Positions 44,238 through 56,219 of a stretch of DNA of 64,000 nt are shown here, piece by piece; the first letter of the stretch is position 1; each line of letters starts with the position of its first letter. The position numbers were made by a program, and so were the translations under genes. Source of the DNA: Terana coerulea (taxonomy: Eukaryota > Basidiomycota > Agaricomycetes > Polyporales > Phanerochaetaceae); contig JAKOGH010000002.1 in assembly GCA_024811115.1 (NCBI GenBank), positions 248,001 to 312,000 on the forward strand. The letters run 5' to 3'. A model generated the notes under the pieces. It saw only the letters and a list, made by a program, of their open reading frames with translations. It was not told where the DNA came from and did no database searches.

Positions 44238-47200
44238 ATGTCTTCCGCGGTCGGCGTATCTATGTCTGGCAGTTGCTTATATGGCCATCCCTGCAGTCGG
44301 CGGGGCCCGTCCCTACCGCGTTCGCCAACACCCCACCAAGAGCAATTTCTTGAATGGGAAACAGTACGCAGCTGTTATGCGCACCCCCCTAAAAATCTCA
44401 CTCATGATTGCGTAACGGTAGAAACTGTCGGAAGCCATTCGAGCGCAGGCCGAGTCGATAGACTCTCTCAAGCGGGAGACCACTGCATGGCATACGGTGA
44501 GTCGCGGAGCCATTTTTTCATGGAAGCCACTAATTCCTGCCCCTTAGGAGCTACTCGCGGCTCTGGCGAAGCAGAACAATTTATTGATAAAAGGACAATC
44601 ATCTGGATGGCAAACCATGGACAAGACGGTCCGGGAATTTGATAAGGAGAAGGTTGACGACCACAAAGACGACATCGACACGTTCTTGGTATTCGTGAGC
44701 GCATTTCTGTAGTTGAGCAATGCGCTTTGCTAAGGAAACCTACACAGGCGGGGCTGTTCTCCGCCGTTGTGGCCGGTTTCTGCATCTTTGCGTACGCTCA
44801 GCTCCTTCCTGACTCAGGCAGTCAAACGCAAATGGTCTCTATACTGCAACACATCGCCGCGCAGAACTATGTTATCGCCTCGGGCTTTCGAAACCTGACT
44901 TCCCCACTCCCCGCGCCAGAGCCATTCGAGCCTGATCCATCGGCTGTACTCGTTAACCAACTATGGTTTGCGAGCCTCGTTGTCAGCCTTGCCGCCGCAT
45001 CCTTTGGACTCCTCGTCAAGCAGTGGCTTCGCGAATACTTCGCTGGCAAGTGGATTTCGCCCCAGGCAAGACTTCGTGCCCGCCAGTACCGACGGCCGGG
45101 CCTCGATACCTGGATGACCTTCGAGATCGCCGCTTGCCTTCCGTTGCTTCTCCATGCTTCGCTCGGACTCTTTTTCGGCGGTCTGTGCATATTTACTCGG
45201 GCGGCTGACCGTCGATTAGGTCGCACAACACTCCCTCTTGTTATTGGATGGGGCGCCTTCTTCACTTTCACCCTCCTCGCTCCGTTTTTCTTCCCACGTT
45301 GCCCATACAAAGTCACTCTGCTCAAGGCTTTAGCGAAGACGTTTAGGAGACACGTCGCGACTTATCTCTATCCTGCTGCGGCATCCTCTGTGCAAGCTAT
45401 CGGCCGATTCTTGTTACGGATTATTGCCGACAAGAATTGGCAGAGGCCATTACCCTTGAATCGCCTGAACAGAAAGCACACGTTTCCTGTCGAAGAAGAC
45501 GCGTTCATCGAGAGTGGCGCGGATGGTGCCAACCTCGAGCTCCTGCTCTCCGTGGACAAGATAATTGCAGATGACTGGCTGCTTGGTTCGCTGCTAGAAG
45601 CATTCAAGCAGTTCAATCCGCAGCCTGGCGACATCATCTCACTGGTCTTGAATCTCATCAAGCACCGTGCCGAAACATCGTCGAACATCATACCGACCAA
45701 AGACCTGACGTCCCCCTTGGATTTGGGGGTCTTGTCACAGCATGGATGGACGCTGCTTGTGGAGACTGTAGCAAAAACATTGGATGACTTTGGTTCTTCT
45801 AGGCCCTGGACGGGGTCGGGCTCTCACTGTCGGGTATACGTAGAGATTCCCAATTGGGAGATGGACGCCATCCTCATCCTTTTATCTCGATCTCGCTTTC
45901 CGCTCCCTGAACCTACGCAGCGGACTTTATCGATGTGCTCAGGATCATTCCTCTATGTGGACGCTGTCGCGGAATGCCCCAACATCCTGGAATTATTCAT
46001 GCGCTCGCGCCCTCAGCCCTCGCCGCCACACATCATTGCCTTTGTATCCGGGCTCATTTGGAACCGAATGCCTTGGAAGCGAGGTCCCATCCCATCAGCA
46101 GCCATCCTTGCGAAAGTAGATCTATCCGAGAGCGTATGGATCTCTCTCATGGAAGTAGTCGCAGATACCTTGGATCACCACTTATCCGCCGGCTCCTCGC
46201 CCTCCGACGAGCAATGGGTGCACGACGCCATTACTCTTCTTATGTCTGCGAAAGATCGCCGATCCTTTGACGGTGCCCACCGTTTCTTGACTCGCGAACG
46301 GCTTCTTGCCGTCGATGTTGCCCTGGGGGTAACCGCGATACCTTCCTGCCAGCAATATTGGAAGCGCTTGAGGAGTACTCCTTCATGCCCTTGAATAAAA
46401 AAAGTCACTGATCTACCGCTATGGCTCATCGAGCATCGTATCGACGGGAACACAAGTGCTCTACAGCTGGACAATTTCCCTGACTTGTGCTTCCTCGCCG
46501 AACCTGTTTGGACAACATTTATCCAGTTTTTCGCTGCCAAGCTGTCGGTGTACAACAGTGTAGCAGGGTCAGGGGTCTCACCTCTGTGGTTCCAATACTG
46601 TCTCATCATGCTCTTGTCTCAATCCGAACGCCCCCTTCCCGAATATGCTTTGGTACAGCTTCGACATTGCCTCGGAGACAGCGATGAAGTCCTGAATCCC
46701 CGAGCCAATGCCCCATGCACGTGCGCCACGCCGAATGATTCGCCCTTTGCCCCCCTTCTGCGCAAGCTCCTGGTCGCAATGGAAGGGAGCGAAATCCCAC
46801 CAAAGAGCCTTGGCGGCGCATTTTGTCGCCAAGTCCCGGAGAGCTGCAGGGCCCACGTCATGAAGGAGGTGTACGGAATCGATGCCGTCGAGTCTCTCGA
46901 ACCGCCCCAGCCACCGCCAAATCCAACTGCGAGCGCGATGAAGGTCATCAAGGTGAAATCGCGACCTTCCGAAGCTGATGCGTCTGCGGCTGACCTGCGT
47001 TCGAATGACGGAGAACTTCATGTAAGCGGAAGAGTACTATGAACGTGACAAGTGCTGACACAGTGCAGCGAACCGGCGACATGCAACTTAAAGACGCGCA
47101 TCCGAGTCGACATCTCAGCGACGTCACGGCCGAACCAGTTTCACCCCGACCGCGGCCAAGTCACGCCCCGAGGGTCACTGTAGCAGAGGACGCAGAGATG

Positions 47201-48283
47201 GAATCTCAAGCTGCAGAGCACGTCAAGTTCGAGCTTGACCCACACTCGGACGTCGGAGAAGATAGAGGAGACGCAAGGACGTTATCTATCAAACAAGATG
47301 TGAGTGGGAGGGCTGCAACAAGCTCAACAAGCTCAAGCGGTACTGCCAACACAAAGCAGCGATTTGGAATTAGCGACGACCCACTCAAAGACGCGCATTC
47401 GAGTCGACAATCTGAGGACCGCGCCGCGGCCAGACCAGGTCCACCCCAGCGACAACCAAGTCCAACTTCACGCACCGCAGAGGACCCCGAGCTTGGGTTC
47501 CAACTTGCCGGCGCCGCTGGACTTGCGAACGTTGCATGCGACTGTCCGCTTGGCAACACACAGAACGGCGTCGGTGCTCAGCCGGGCAGTACCCGCAACG
47601 AGGAGTCTCCTGAGGAGCACAAGAGCGGCGTCCGTGACGAGGAGCCCCCTGAAGACCATGGTAGCAGCGGCACCCTTGGAGCAGGTTGAGCTGCTGGTCA
47701 AAGAACCCGCCGTCGCGGTCGAGCCAGGCTTACCCCAGCTGCGATCAAGTCAAGCTCCGCGCGGCGTAGAGGACGCCGGAATGGAGTCCCAGCTTATCGA
47801 AGCCGACGCGTCCGAGCGTGACCTACACCCGGACGTGGGTGAAGACAAAGGAGACGCAAAACTGTTACCCTAACGAAGGACATGTGAGTGGGGAGACCAC
47901 GATGAGCCCAACAAGTACTGACGCAAAGCAGCGACTCGGAGCAAGCGACAACCAACTCGAGGACGCGCGTCCGAGTCGCCAAACTGAGGGCGCGGCGTCC
48001 GAGCCGGGTTTCAACCCAGCCACGCATCGCACCTGCATCGCACAGGACGCCGAGCTTGGACGCCAGCTTCCCGACGCCGCTGCACCTGTGGACGACGAAT
48101 ATTCGGAACGCAACTCTCCACTTCAAGTTAGCAGCGCACAGAACGGCTTCGATGCTCAGCCGAGCGGTGCCCGTGACGAGGGAGTCCAGATCTCTTGCAG
48201 AGCATAGGAACTGTATCAGCGACGGGGAACCCGGTGAAGAGCATGACAGGGGCGCCGGCACCTTGGAGAGAGGCGAGCAATAG
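44238..48283 (+). CDS. DUF6535 membrane protein with repeated C-terminal module
   Basis: Phase-0 exons 44238-44363, 44422-44496, 44548-44694 and one starting at 44747 join to a DUF6535 domain: QEQFLEWET, the family-typical SSGWQTMDKTVREFDKEKVD, DDIDTFLVF, AGLFSAVVAGFCIFAYAQLL. Four membrane helices are visible, the last being LPLVIGWGAFFTFTLLAPFF. DUF6535 proteins are known only from basidiomycetes and have no known function. A long soluble region follows, to about 47020. It breaks frame at the G5 run 46325-46329 and the A7 run 46397-46403, after which LWLIEHRIDGNTSALQLDNF and EPVWTTFIQFFAAKLS resume. The 3' part is a repeated exon-intron module (47022-48283), so the true stop codon is uncertain. 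Confidence 0.78.
47022..48283 (+). repeat. tandemly repeated exon-intron module in the DUF6535 gene
   Basis: Three diverged units begin with an intron-like donor at 47022 (GTAAGCGGAAG), 47300 (GTGAGTGGGAGG) and 47884 (GTGAGTGGGGAG). Each is followed by an ACAAGTACTGAC- or TCAAGCGGTACTGCC-like stretch, an acceptor (ACACAG, AAAGCAG, AAAGCAG), then an exon block with AAAGACGCGCATCCGAGTCG or its variants and a second block with GCAGAGGACGC or CGCAGAGGACCC. The later parts of units 2 and 3 also share CACAGAACGGC(G/T)TCGGTGCTCAGCC-type sequence. The unit is thus an intron plus its exon, copied in tandem, and it encodes acidic Asp/Glu/Ser-rich repeats. Confidence 0.7.
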
Positions 48284-49178
48284 GAGATGCAGACCCGATG
48301 TTCGGTTTATGGTTAGTACTTGCAACTTGAAGTTAGTACAGACAGCGGCGGCGGCGGCGGCGTCGGATGTTCGCCTCACAGCAACACGTAGACAGACATC
48401 CACCTTCCAGTATAATCCCAACGGCCGCGATTCGCCAAGCGTCACTCGGAGTGTAGATATCTGACATCCTGCACGCAAGTCGACATGTGCATAATGAAAG
48501 CGCGGACTGGCTCGGTATGCACCGCCACCGCACGGCCCGGCCCGAGCGCGGTGTGCGGCCCACGAAAGTTTCGGCCCCAGCAGAAGATCAGTATACAGTC
48601 ACGTCGGTTGACGCACCGTCCCGCCACCCCGCGCGCGCGTACGGGCCAATGAGGGGCCAGCGCGATGTAGCGTCCGGACGTTCACCTTTAGGCATTCGAT
48701 TGCGCGTATGGAGGTCCCTCGCTTTACTCTCTGCAGCACGCACAACCCACGTCGCTCGAACCAAGCCGCGTCCCTGCACACCCCACATCACACCGAGCAG
48801 ACCAGGCCCCGATCGCACGCTCCAGCAACACCTCCAAAAAGTCGAGACAACATGTCATATTCGAAGGAGCTTAAGGCTGGGGTGCCGACGGGCGTAGACG
48901 GTAGAGATGTATACTAAGTACGGCGCGGGCGACTGTCCTCCGGGGGGTTGGGGGTGGTGGTGATGGGTGCGCGGGGCAGGGGCGGAGAGAGATACAGGGT
49001 GTACTGGTACAGGTATAAGACAAATAAGGTATGTGCGTGCGTGCGTGCGACAGCGAAGCGTGATGCGATGGGGCGCGCGGGCTCGGGGGCGTACGCTCGT
49101 TCTAAATATGCGTGGAATATCGTCGTCGTCGTCATACTATCCTCCTCCTCCTCCTCGTCCCTCTCGTGAGTCGGGCGC
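48284..49178. other. intergenic stretch with microsatellites
   Basis: No convincing gene. It holds a GCG-type run near 48349, a GTCGTC run near 49122 and a CCT/CTC run near 49141. A leader-like stretch ends in an ATG at 48852 whose frame stops after 21 codons. Confidence 0.45.
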
Positions 49179-51534
49179 TCAGAAGTCCCACAGCGTGCCC
49201 TAGATGAAGTGAGATAGGTTGGTGAGGAAAGGGGAAAGGAGGGAAAGGGAGGGACGCACAAAGGCGGGGATGCCGTCCACCTTGCAGCCCTCCATGATCT
49301 CCTTGTTGCCCTGGAAGTTGCTCGTGATGAACACGACCTCGGCGCCCCACGCGTGGTACGCCTCCCGCACGAGCTTCATCACGTCTGGCCGCCCGCCTGT
49401 CCCCCACACACATATACATCAGTACACCCGCACGACAGAGGGTCAGAGAGAAAGACGGGGGAGACGCACCGCGCGCCTTGGAGTCCCAGAGGCAGCAGCG
49501 CTCCTTGCCGAGGTGCCGGTGGATGAGGTTCGCGACCGTGGGCCCAAACGTCTTCTCCTGGTCCGACCCGATCCAGATGAGGTACCTACACCCATCAACC
49601 AACTTCATTAGCCCGCCGTTCCCTCGCGTCCGCCCCGCCGCGGGAGGCACTCACCAATCCGGACTCTGTGGCACACGGACATGCGAGCATGAGAACGCTG
49701 GACTGATGCGCGTAATGGGAAGGACGGACGTACTTGGATGCAGGTCGAGAGCGCGGCGCCGAGCCCGGTGCCGGTGCACACCCGGATGCCGCGCTTGTAC
49801 AGCGTCGACGTGTTCGACACGCCCGCGAACTAGCACCATTCATCAGCGCCTCCTGTCCCTACCATTTAACACCGACAATGCACGTACCTTGAGCTGGCGC
49901 GTCCACAGGTGCGTCGGCGGGTCGTTCACGAGGCTGCGCGTGAAGTCGCCCTGGACGCCGCAGATGAGGTAGTGGTACTTCGCGTGCATGCCCTCGCTGC
50001 AAACAGCACAAGAACGAAAAAACGACCGGTGAGACGGGCGGGGCCAATGGGAGCGCGAGAACAAGAGGGACGCACGAGATGATACCAAAGGCGTGGTACT
50101 CCATTATCGAGGAGCGCGAGACGCGCGCGAGCAGGCCCTGCTGCATCCCGCGCTCGAAGCGCACGATGGCGACCTTGGGCGACGGCTGGCGCACACCGCC
50201 ATCAGCACCTCGCCCACTGCCAACCCATCCACCTTTGCACTCACCACCTCGATGTCCACCCTAACCTCACGCACCGTAAACCACGGGATCAAAATGCTGG
50301 AACAGGCCGAATCAGCACATCAGGCCACAGCTTCGCAGGGACAGCAGGGACACTCACAAGGCAGTCATGCCAAAGCAGAACCAAAAGTCCTGCTGGCGCA
50401 CGACCCGGACGCTCGGGTCCCAGGAGTGCGTGTCCAGGTCGTAACTGTCGCCGAGCACGACGAAGACCCATGCTAGCCGCAACCGCACCGTCAGCTCCCA
50501 CTCCACATCAATTGCAGGGCCAACGGGCCAATGGACGCGCGCGCCCAATGGGCTGCGCGTGCACCGCCCCGCAGCCTGCGCACTTTAGAAAAGACACTCA
50601 CTCGACGCGAGGCCGACCCTAGGCGAGCCCGGCACGTCCGTTAACCGGGGCGCTTACGTGTCAATGCAGCAGAAAGTACTCACCAGCCGATGAAGCGGTG
50701 GTGCCGCTCGAAAAACGCTGAAGCTGCTGTGAGACCGCGTCCTCAATTCGAGAAGAAAACGCGCACGCACTTGTGATGCGTGTTCCGCACCCACGGGAAC
50801 GCGCTCGCGATGCTGACGGACACGGCCAGGTTGGTGATGACGCCCGTGATGAGCACCGCGTCGTGGTTGTCCTTGTGGTCGATGAAGATGAGCGTGACGC
50901 GGAAGATGAGCCAGGCGAAGCCGGACGTCGCGCAGCCCGAGTGGATCCCGCCGAGGTGCTGCAGCGCGGACGTGCAGCCGAGCCGGAACCACAGCGGCGT
51001 CCACTGTCCGCGACCCACACCGCATTAGCATACACGCACACGGAACACGGAGCGTAACGGGGGACGTGCCTTGGCGAAGCAGCAGTTGACGACGGCGTAG
51101 AGGATGCGGCCGAAGAGCTCGTTGCGCATGAGGATGGCGAAGAGCAGGTTGCCGAGGATGAACGCGCCCGTGTACCGCCGCGGGTACGTCCAGATGTTGA
51201 GCGCCGCCAACAGGAGGCCGACGCCGTTGAGGACCGTCACAAACATGTAGAATTTCCTGCCACGCGCACGCACAGACTCAGCAGTGTCCGACGGGCTGCA
51301 GACGGACTGCTCACCGATAGGTGTTGAACCACAGCTGGAAGCGGATCCAGCGGCTGGCTTTCCGCGGCGCGGGCTTCCCCGCGGCCAACGCCTTGGTCGT
51401 CGGGATGCCCCCTGCAGCGGCACGACAGGTGGTTTCTCGTCGAGCCTCGTCGGCCGTGGTGGCGCAGGCAGCAGCTCGAGGTGGTCGGCGGTGCCCTTCT
51501 CGGGATCATCCACTGCAAGCCGTGGCGAAGACAT
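49179..51534 (-). CDS. TmpA-like integral membrane oxidoreductase (stand-alone)
   Basis: About ten GC-rich exons spell a protein like Aspergillus TmpA and the membrane C-terminal part of some basidiomycete NRPS-like reductases. Visible parts in order are RWIRFQLWFNTYR, KFYMFVTVLNGVGLLLAALN, AFILGNLLFAILMRNELFGR, LGGIHSGCATSGFAWLIFRV, ITNLAVSVSIASAFPW, FERHHRFIGW, FWFCFGMTA, MEYHAFGIIS, CGVQGDFTRSLVNDPPTHLW, the nucleotide-binding GIRVCTGTGLGAALSTCIQ, YLIWIGSDQEKTFGPTVANL, WGAEVVFITSN and the end IPAFGTLWDF. The fold is ferric-reductase-like: membrane helices followed by FAD and NAD(P) parts. The N-terminal 60 residues are basic and disordered. At 51408-51412 a C5 run lacks one base; with it, LQGGIPTTKA joins RWIRFQ. 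The redox partner is unknown. Confidence 0.82.
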
Positions 51535-54500
51535 GGTCGTTGATGGAGAAGTAGCAGGCGCAGGCTATCAGGCACTTAAGCACAGGGGGTGGCGAGGGGG
51601 GCACGGGGCGGGGTGCTGCACCAATGCGGACGGGGCCAGGGAGATAAAGCCAGGCGGACACGAACGAGACGCAGTCGCTCTTGATTGAGTACTGCAGCAG
51701 CACGGACTGGGCGGACGAGGCTCCTCGGAAAAGCCGAGGGCTTTTTATCGCGCGGGGTGCGTCCGAGATGGATGCGCGCACATTCTCCGGCGCGCCGGGC
51801 CAGGGGGGGCGCGGTGGAGACGGCAGGCGACGTCCAGCACGAACCGCCCCCTGCGGCTTCCCACACCGCAATCGGGCTCCAGCGCGCCATAACGGGCCTG
51901 GGAACGCGTGCCCAGGCCTATACCAATACCGTGGGCACGCCCAAGCCGTCGCGTCCAGATCCAGATCCTGCCCCGATCCGGGCGCCCTGCGCGTCCGCAT
52001 CCGGCGACTGCAGTCTTCCATGCGCATTCGCGACGTCGGCCGTGCCAGCGGGGGCGCGCCCTCGCGACCTTCACCTCGAGCTGCAGAGAGCTAGTGGGTT
52101 GGCCGCGGGGCGCCACCGGTGACTTCATAGCTGGTAGTTTTCGTGACGGCGTTTGGGTCTCGCCCCTTGTTGGGGAATGGGGAGGACTCGGTACCGACTG
52201 TCCACTGCGTCTCATAATAGAGTTGCCACTGGGCCAGCTGCAGTCGTGCCTGTATCATTCATTATGCGCCGCTGGGATCACTCCGCGGGCGACGACAGAT
52301 GATCGGCGACTGCATCTATCAAAACCAGAATCCCTTCGTCCTTTGCTCAGCGAACGCGATTTATGTGACGAGCGGAATCGAACACGCACACTACGCAGCA
52401 CACGCAGCAGCTTCGCCGGCGGCCGCTGCAGCAGAATTCGAAGCGTCCGAGCGTGGTCGTAAATTAAAAAGACTCGCAGACTCCACGGCGAGTTTTGCCT
52501 TGACATGCTGCCATTACGCGAAGACCGAGAGGAGCCACCCAGCTGCCTTCGGGAACGCCGCCTTTACGGCTCAGTCGCCTCATGACACGCACGCTGGCAG
52601 ATCCGTCGCGCCAGTGGACTTCGGCAGCGCTGCAGGCGGAGGAGGCGTCAGGACATGAATGACGGGCTGGCGGCTGCCGAACACCACACCAGGGCGACAC
52701 CCGATAGCCGCCACATAGTCGACCGTTCAGGCAGTCGCGTGGACGAGCTGGACGTGTTTGGTACCGTTGAGAGCCGTGCTTCGTGTCGGTGGACGGCGGC
52801 GCTGACGTGGACAGGCTAACTGACGAAGGCCTGCGACGGTGGATCAGCCCGAGAGCACCATCGTGCGTTTGTCAGGGCCGCACGCACCGATCAAAGTGGA
52901 CCTTCGGCGTGAAAGGCTCTTTGCTCCTGTGCGACGACCGGACGATACCTCATAGTGTGCTGGAGCTTTGAGCGGCCGACTCCAATACCAGCAGGATGGA
53001 GCCGTTGGCGTCCTCGAAGACAGCTCTGGAACGTTGGTCGACGCCAGGGGTCGAATACGACGATGACGAGGTTTTCAGGAGGGACGAGATCGATGTCGTC
53101 CCTACGTCTGCCAAGAAACGCGTCCTGTCCGTTGGGGTTGGGTGAGTCGCGAATAGCAAATACAAGCACAATGAGTTGACCACGACTTGCCCATCCACCC
53201 GTTGCGCGCAAGGCCGAATGTACAAGCTCCTGCCCACTGTCCACAATACTGCAGCAACCAGAAGAAGACATTGTCTCAAAACGTCGGCGACGGTAGCCTC
53301 GTGTTCACGAGGACGCATGCGCGGCGATCTCCCCGCGAGATTGGCCTCGCATTGCAGCGCGCTGATCCGTGCCCGATTCACTCGGACGCGCCGCCCTGGT
53401 CCACAAGTGAGTGCGCGACGGCTATACCGCGGCTACTTATCCGATAGCCCCTCCACGAACAGGGCGCAGACCACGGGCGATCTCGACGCCATGCACCGTT
53501 CGGGCAGGTGCATAGGCTCAACATGACCCCGCGACGTCAGGCAGGGTACCCCGGACGGCGCCCCGCGGGCAGTATTCCTGGGTAATGCTCGGGAGGAAGG
53601 CGCGAAGGGCCAAGGGCTACGGCTGACGTCGGTGCGTCGAGAACGCGTCGAGAAGCGCGACGTGCGCGCGTACGGGCCCTGCACATTGAGTCCCGCGTCG
53701 TTTGGCTCGCGAGGCCAGACGACGCTGGGAGCGTCGCGCCCGGGCATGTGCTCGGTCCGCGCGCAGGACGCGTCGGGGAACGCGCGCGCGTCCCACGCCA
53801 GGCGGGCCCAGAACACGCCGCGCGCCGCCACTGCCGAGCTACATCCACAATTCCTTCGCGCGGCGGGACTATCAGTATGCCCAGGTTCGCGAGCACCGCG
53901 CCGCCATGGAAGATCCTCGGCACGCCAGAGTCGCACTTCGCGCGCATATTTAGGTGTTAGACTCGCGCTGACGCCATGATAGGACTGGTACGCTTCCGCG
54001 ACAAACGACGCGTCGACGGCGAAATCGACGTCACGTTTCATCAGCTTCTGCGCGGGGGACGGTACAGACCCTGGGCTGCGAATGAATATGACGCAGCGAG
54101 CGGCGGTGCGACGCGTCGTGCCCCGCGCGCCGTCGCTCCACGCAATATTCTTGGAACGACCCGCGGGGATATTCCTCGGAAACACGCGTTCGTACGTCGA
54201 AGTGACGCGCCGCAGGGAGCCCGTCGCGGACGGCGCGTGCGCGTGACGGCGGCGGTCAATCCCAAACTACCGACGTTCCATCTATCAATGCAGCGTCAGT
54301 CTATCAGTTTACACACCCGTCCTTGATTGAAAACCGGCCTCTGCAGGCCTAGGGCATTCTGGCAGCGGCCGCCGCTGGTGACGATCTAACGCAACGAGTT
54401 AAGGACGCTAAGACGCGGGATGTGACTGCGATGGCGTTCCACGCTAGTCGGATGCATAGAGCACGGAACATAGGGGCGTGGTGCGCATCATCTCCAGACT

Positions 54501-54661
54501 CGCCTCGAACGTCGGTGCTACCCTGTCTGCCCAGCTGCGCCGGTACCCGGTGAGAACCCGTCAGGGCAGGGCGGTGTACGTGATACGCTGGCGGACGCAC
54601 CAGACCGTCTTGACCCCTCTAGACAAGCGGGCGGCGCGGCGCAGCGCGGTCTACGCTCGCC
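51535..54661. other. 3.1-kb CpG-rich stretch without a convincing gene
   Basis: Very GC- and CpG-rich with long stop-free frames on both strands at once (for example 53433-54185 on minus and 51908-52462 on plus). None shows domain-like sequence, splice-joined continuation or codon bias clearly unlike its mirror frame. It may hold the TmpA-like gene promoter near 51540-51720 (a GC-rich leader). The rest is unexplained. Confidence 0.45.
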
Positions 54662-55850
54662 TCAACTTCGCGATGCCGAATTTGACGGCTCCGGCGCGAC
54701 GAAGATGTGGTCGCGGTACCATTTGAGTTCTGCGACACACCGACACATCATTGGTGAGCTGCACAGACGAGCGCAGCCAATCAGCACGCACCCCGGATCG
54801 AGCCACGGATGTCGTCCAGAGCTCTGGGTGCGCCGTGAGAGCCGCCGGAAAACGCTATTAAAAGGGGGCAGGTCCTTACCGGTGGCTGCTCTCGGGGCCT
54901 GTGCCCTTGCGGCTAAACGTTGCGGGTACCACCGACGACAGAGCTCCTGTGCGGGGTGAGAAGGATCGTCGGGAGTGGGCGGTAGGGGTGGGGCTTGCCT
55001 TGATGGAGGACACGTCTGAGGGACGCGGCGCAAAGTAGGTTAGTAGTGAGTAGACGCACGTGCGAAAGGGTGGCCACAAAGGCGGCGCGTACCAACTATG
55101 CTGCAGAACGTTGCATGAGATGTGCTGGCGCAGCGGAAATGCGCAGCGGTGACGTACCGGTAGTGCAGGTGCTCGACGACTTCGGGCATCTCTTCCGCCA
55201 AAAAGCCTCGGTCGGCGTGCACGGAGTTCCCGGCGAGGACGCCCACCCTGGGCTGCGGTATCCATTTCTTGATGTACTTGAGGACTTCTGCGGTGACGAA
55301 CGGCTTTGAATGGGGAGAGTTCAGGCAGGCGTTCGTCAGGCCGGACTGAAAGGACGGATGAGCCCTGGCGCGGCGTCGAAGCGTGTTGCTGCGACATACC
55401 TTCCCGTGTTGGTTCGTGCACCATTCACCCATCCTGCGCGCATGTGTCAGCGTCACCCTACCGACGGTAGCGTTCTCACTCACCTGTCTAGTGCTGCCTT
55501 CTCCGTCTTGATAATGAACTCGATGCCGTCGTCCACGAGGTCAAGGTTGCCGTTCGTGATCAGCACCTGCACCACTCCTTCAGTATTTCGACCAGCCCTC
55601 TGGAGCGCGGCCTGCGGCCTGAGGGCGCGCGAATGGTGAAGCGTACCGCGATCTCGAGAATCGTGTCCGTCTTCGGGTCCAGGCCCGTCATCTCACAGTC
55701 GATCCAGACGAGGGGGCCCGCCGCGAAGTCGAGCGGCTGCGAGGCGTTCATCGTGCTCAATGACAAAAACGTGCGGCGGGAAACGTGAATGGGCGGGCGT
55801 GGGGGACGCGGGCTGAGGCGGCGCAGAGGATTGGCTGCACCCCTGAACAT
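54662..55850 (-). CDS. REX2: oligoribonuclease REX2, mitochondrial type
   Basis: 3'-5' exonuclease of the DEDDh family that turns over 2-5 nt RNA fragments, in fungi mainly in mitochondria. Visible motifs: Exo I in PLVWIDCEMTGLDPKTDTIL, then MGEWCTNQHGK, SGLTNACLNSPHSKPFVTAE, Exo II in LAGNSVHADRGFLAEEMPEV, ELCRRWYP, and Exo III with the catalytic His in SSHRALDDIRGSI, spliced across GTAAGG ... CCCAG. It ends at 54662-54664. The ATG at 55850 gives a 33-residue basic, Ser/Pro-rich leader (MFRGAANPLRRLSPRPPRPP ... RRTFLSLST) that looks like a mitochondrial presequence. An in-frame ATG at 55751 would give a protein without it. One base is off between RWYPQR and SRKGTGPESSHRA near 54910. Confidence 0.9.
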
Positions 55851-56219
55851 ACAAAAACGGGCGACAAAGAGTCTATTTGAGCCCCCAGCGTGCGTGTCAG
55901 CGACTACCCAAGAGTCGAGGCGTTTCAATGCTTGCCACTCACTGGCTGTACAACCTCCGCCGTCGTGCAACCCGGTGTCGAGACCGTGACTGGGCAACCT
56001 CACAACGAGCGTCTACGTGAGCAGATCTCCGGCCTCCGAGGGTTTATGGGCGCTTGATTGCCGGAAGCGGGGATGGGGCGGGATTGATGGGAGCCACGTG
56101 CGCGATGGCCAGTGGCAAGCTCCGTGGCGCGGAGGCGATTTCTCGCGCGTGCAATTTGGGTGCTCACCATCGCCTCCTCGCACCTACCGGGCCACTCCCG
56201 GTGTCACTGACAAAACACC
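55851..56219. promoter_or_regulatory. divergent promoter between REX2 and the large acidic gene
   Basis: 370 bp shared upstream region. No gene is seen, and the sequence ends in the start context AACACCATGGCG at 56214-56225. Confidence 0.5.

Noticed and set aside
46325..46403. Programmed ribosomal frameshifting as an explanation for frame breaks (G5, then A7)
   Set aside because: The same kind of break occurs in unrelated genes across the window, including well-known housekeeping ones, so a sequence-level cause is far more likely.
48852..48917. 21-codon frame (MSYSKELKAGVPTGVDGRDVY) after a leader-like sequence
   Set aside because: The leader looks real, but no donor or continuation was found, so a gene cannot be supported.
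51745..52462. Several 140-180 codon frames on both strands
   Set aside because: Same reason: all six frames are unusually open because of GC content, with no protein-like sequence.
52891..53381. Minus-strand frames of 126 and 143 codons with some hydrophobic segments
   Set aside because: Neither shows a recognisable motif and they are mutually exclusive frames of the same DNA. Kept only as part of the unexplained stretch.
53433..54185. 250-codon minus-strand open frame
   Set aside because: GC-driven open frame with no domain, no ATG context and equally open mirror frames.
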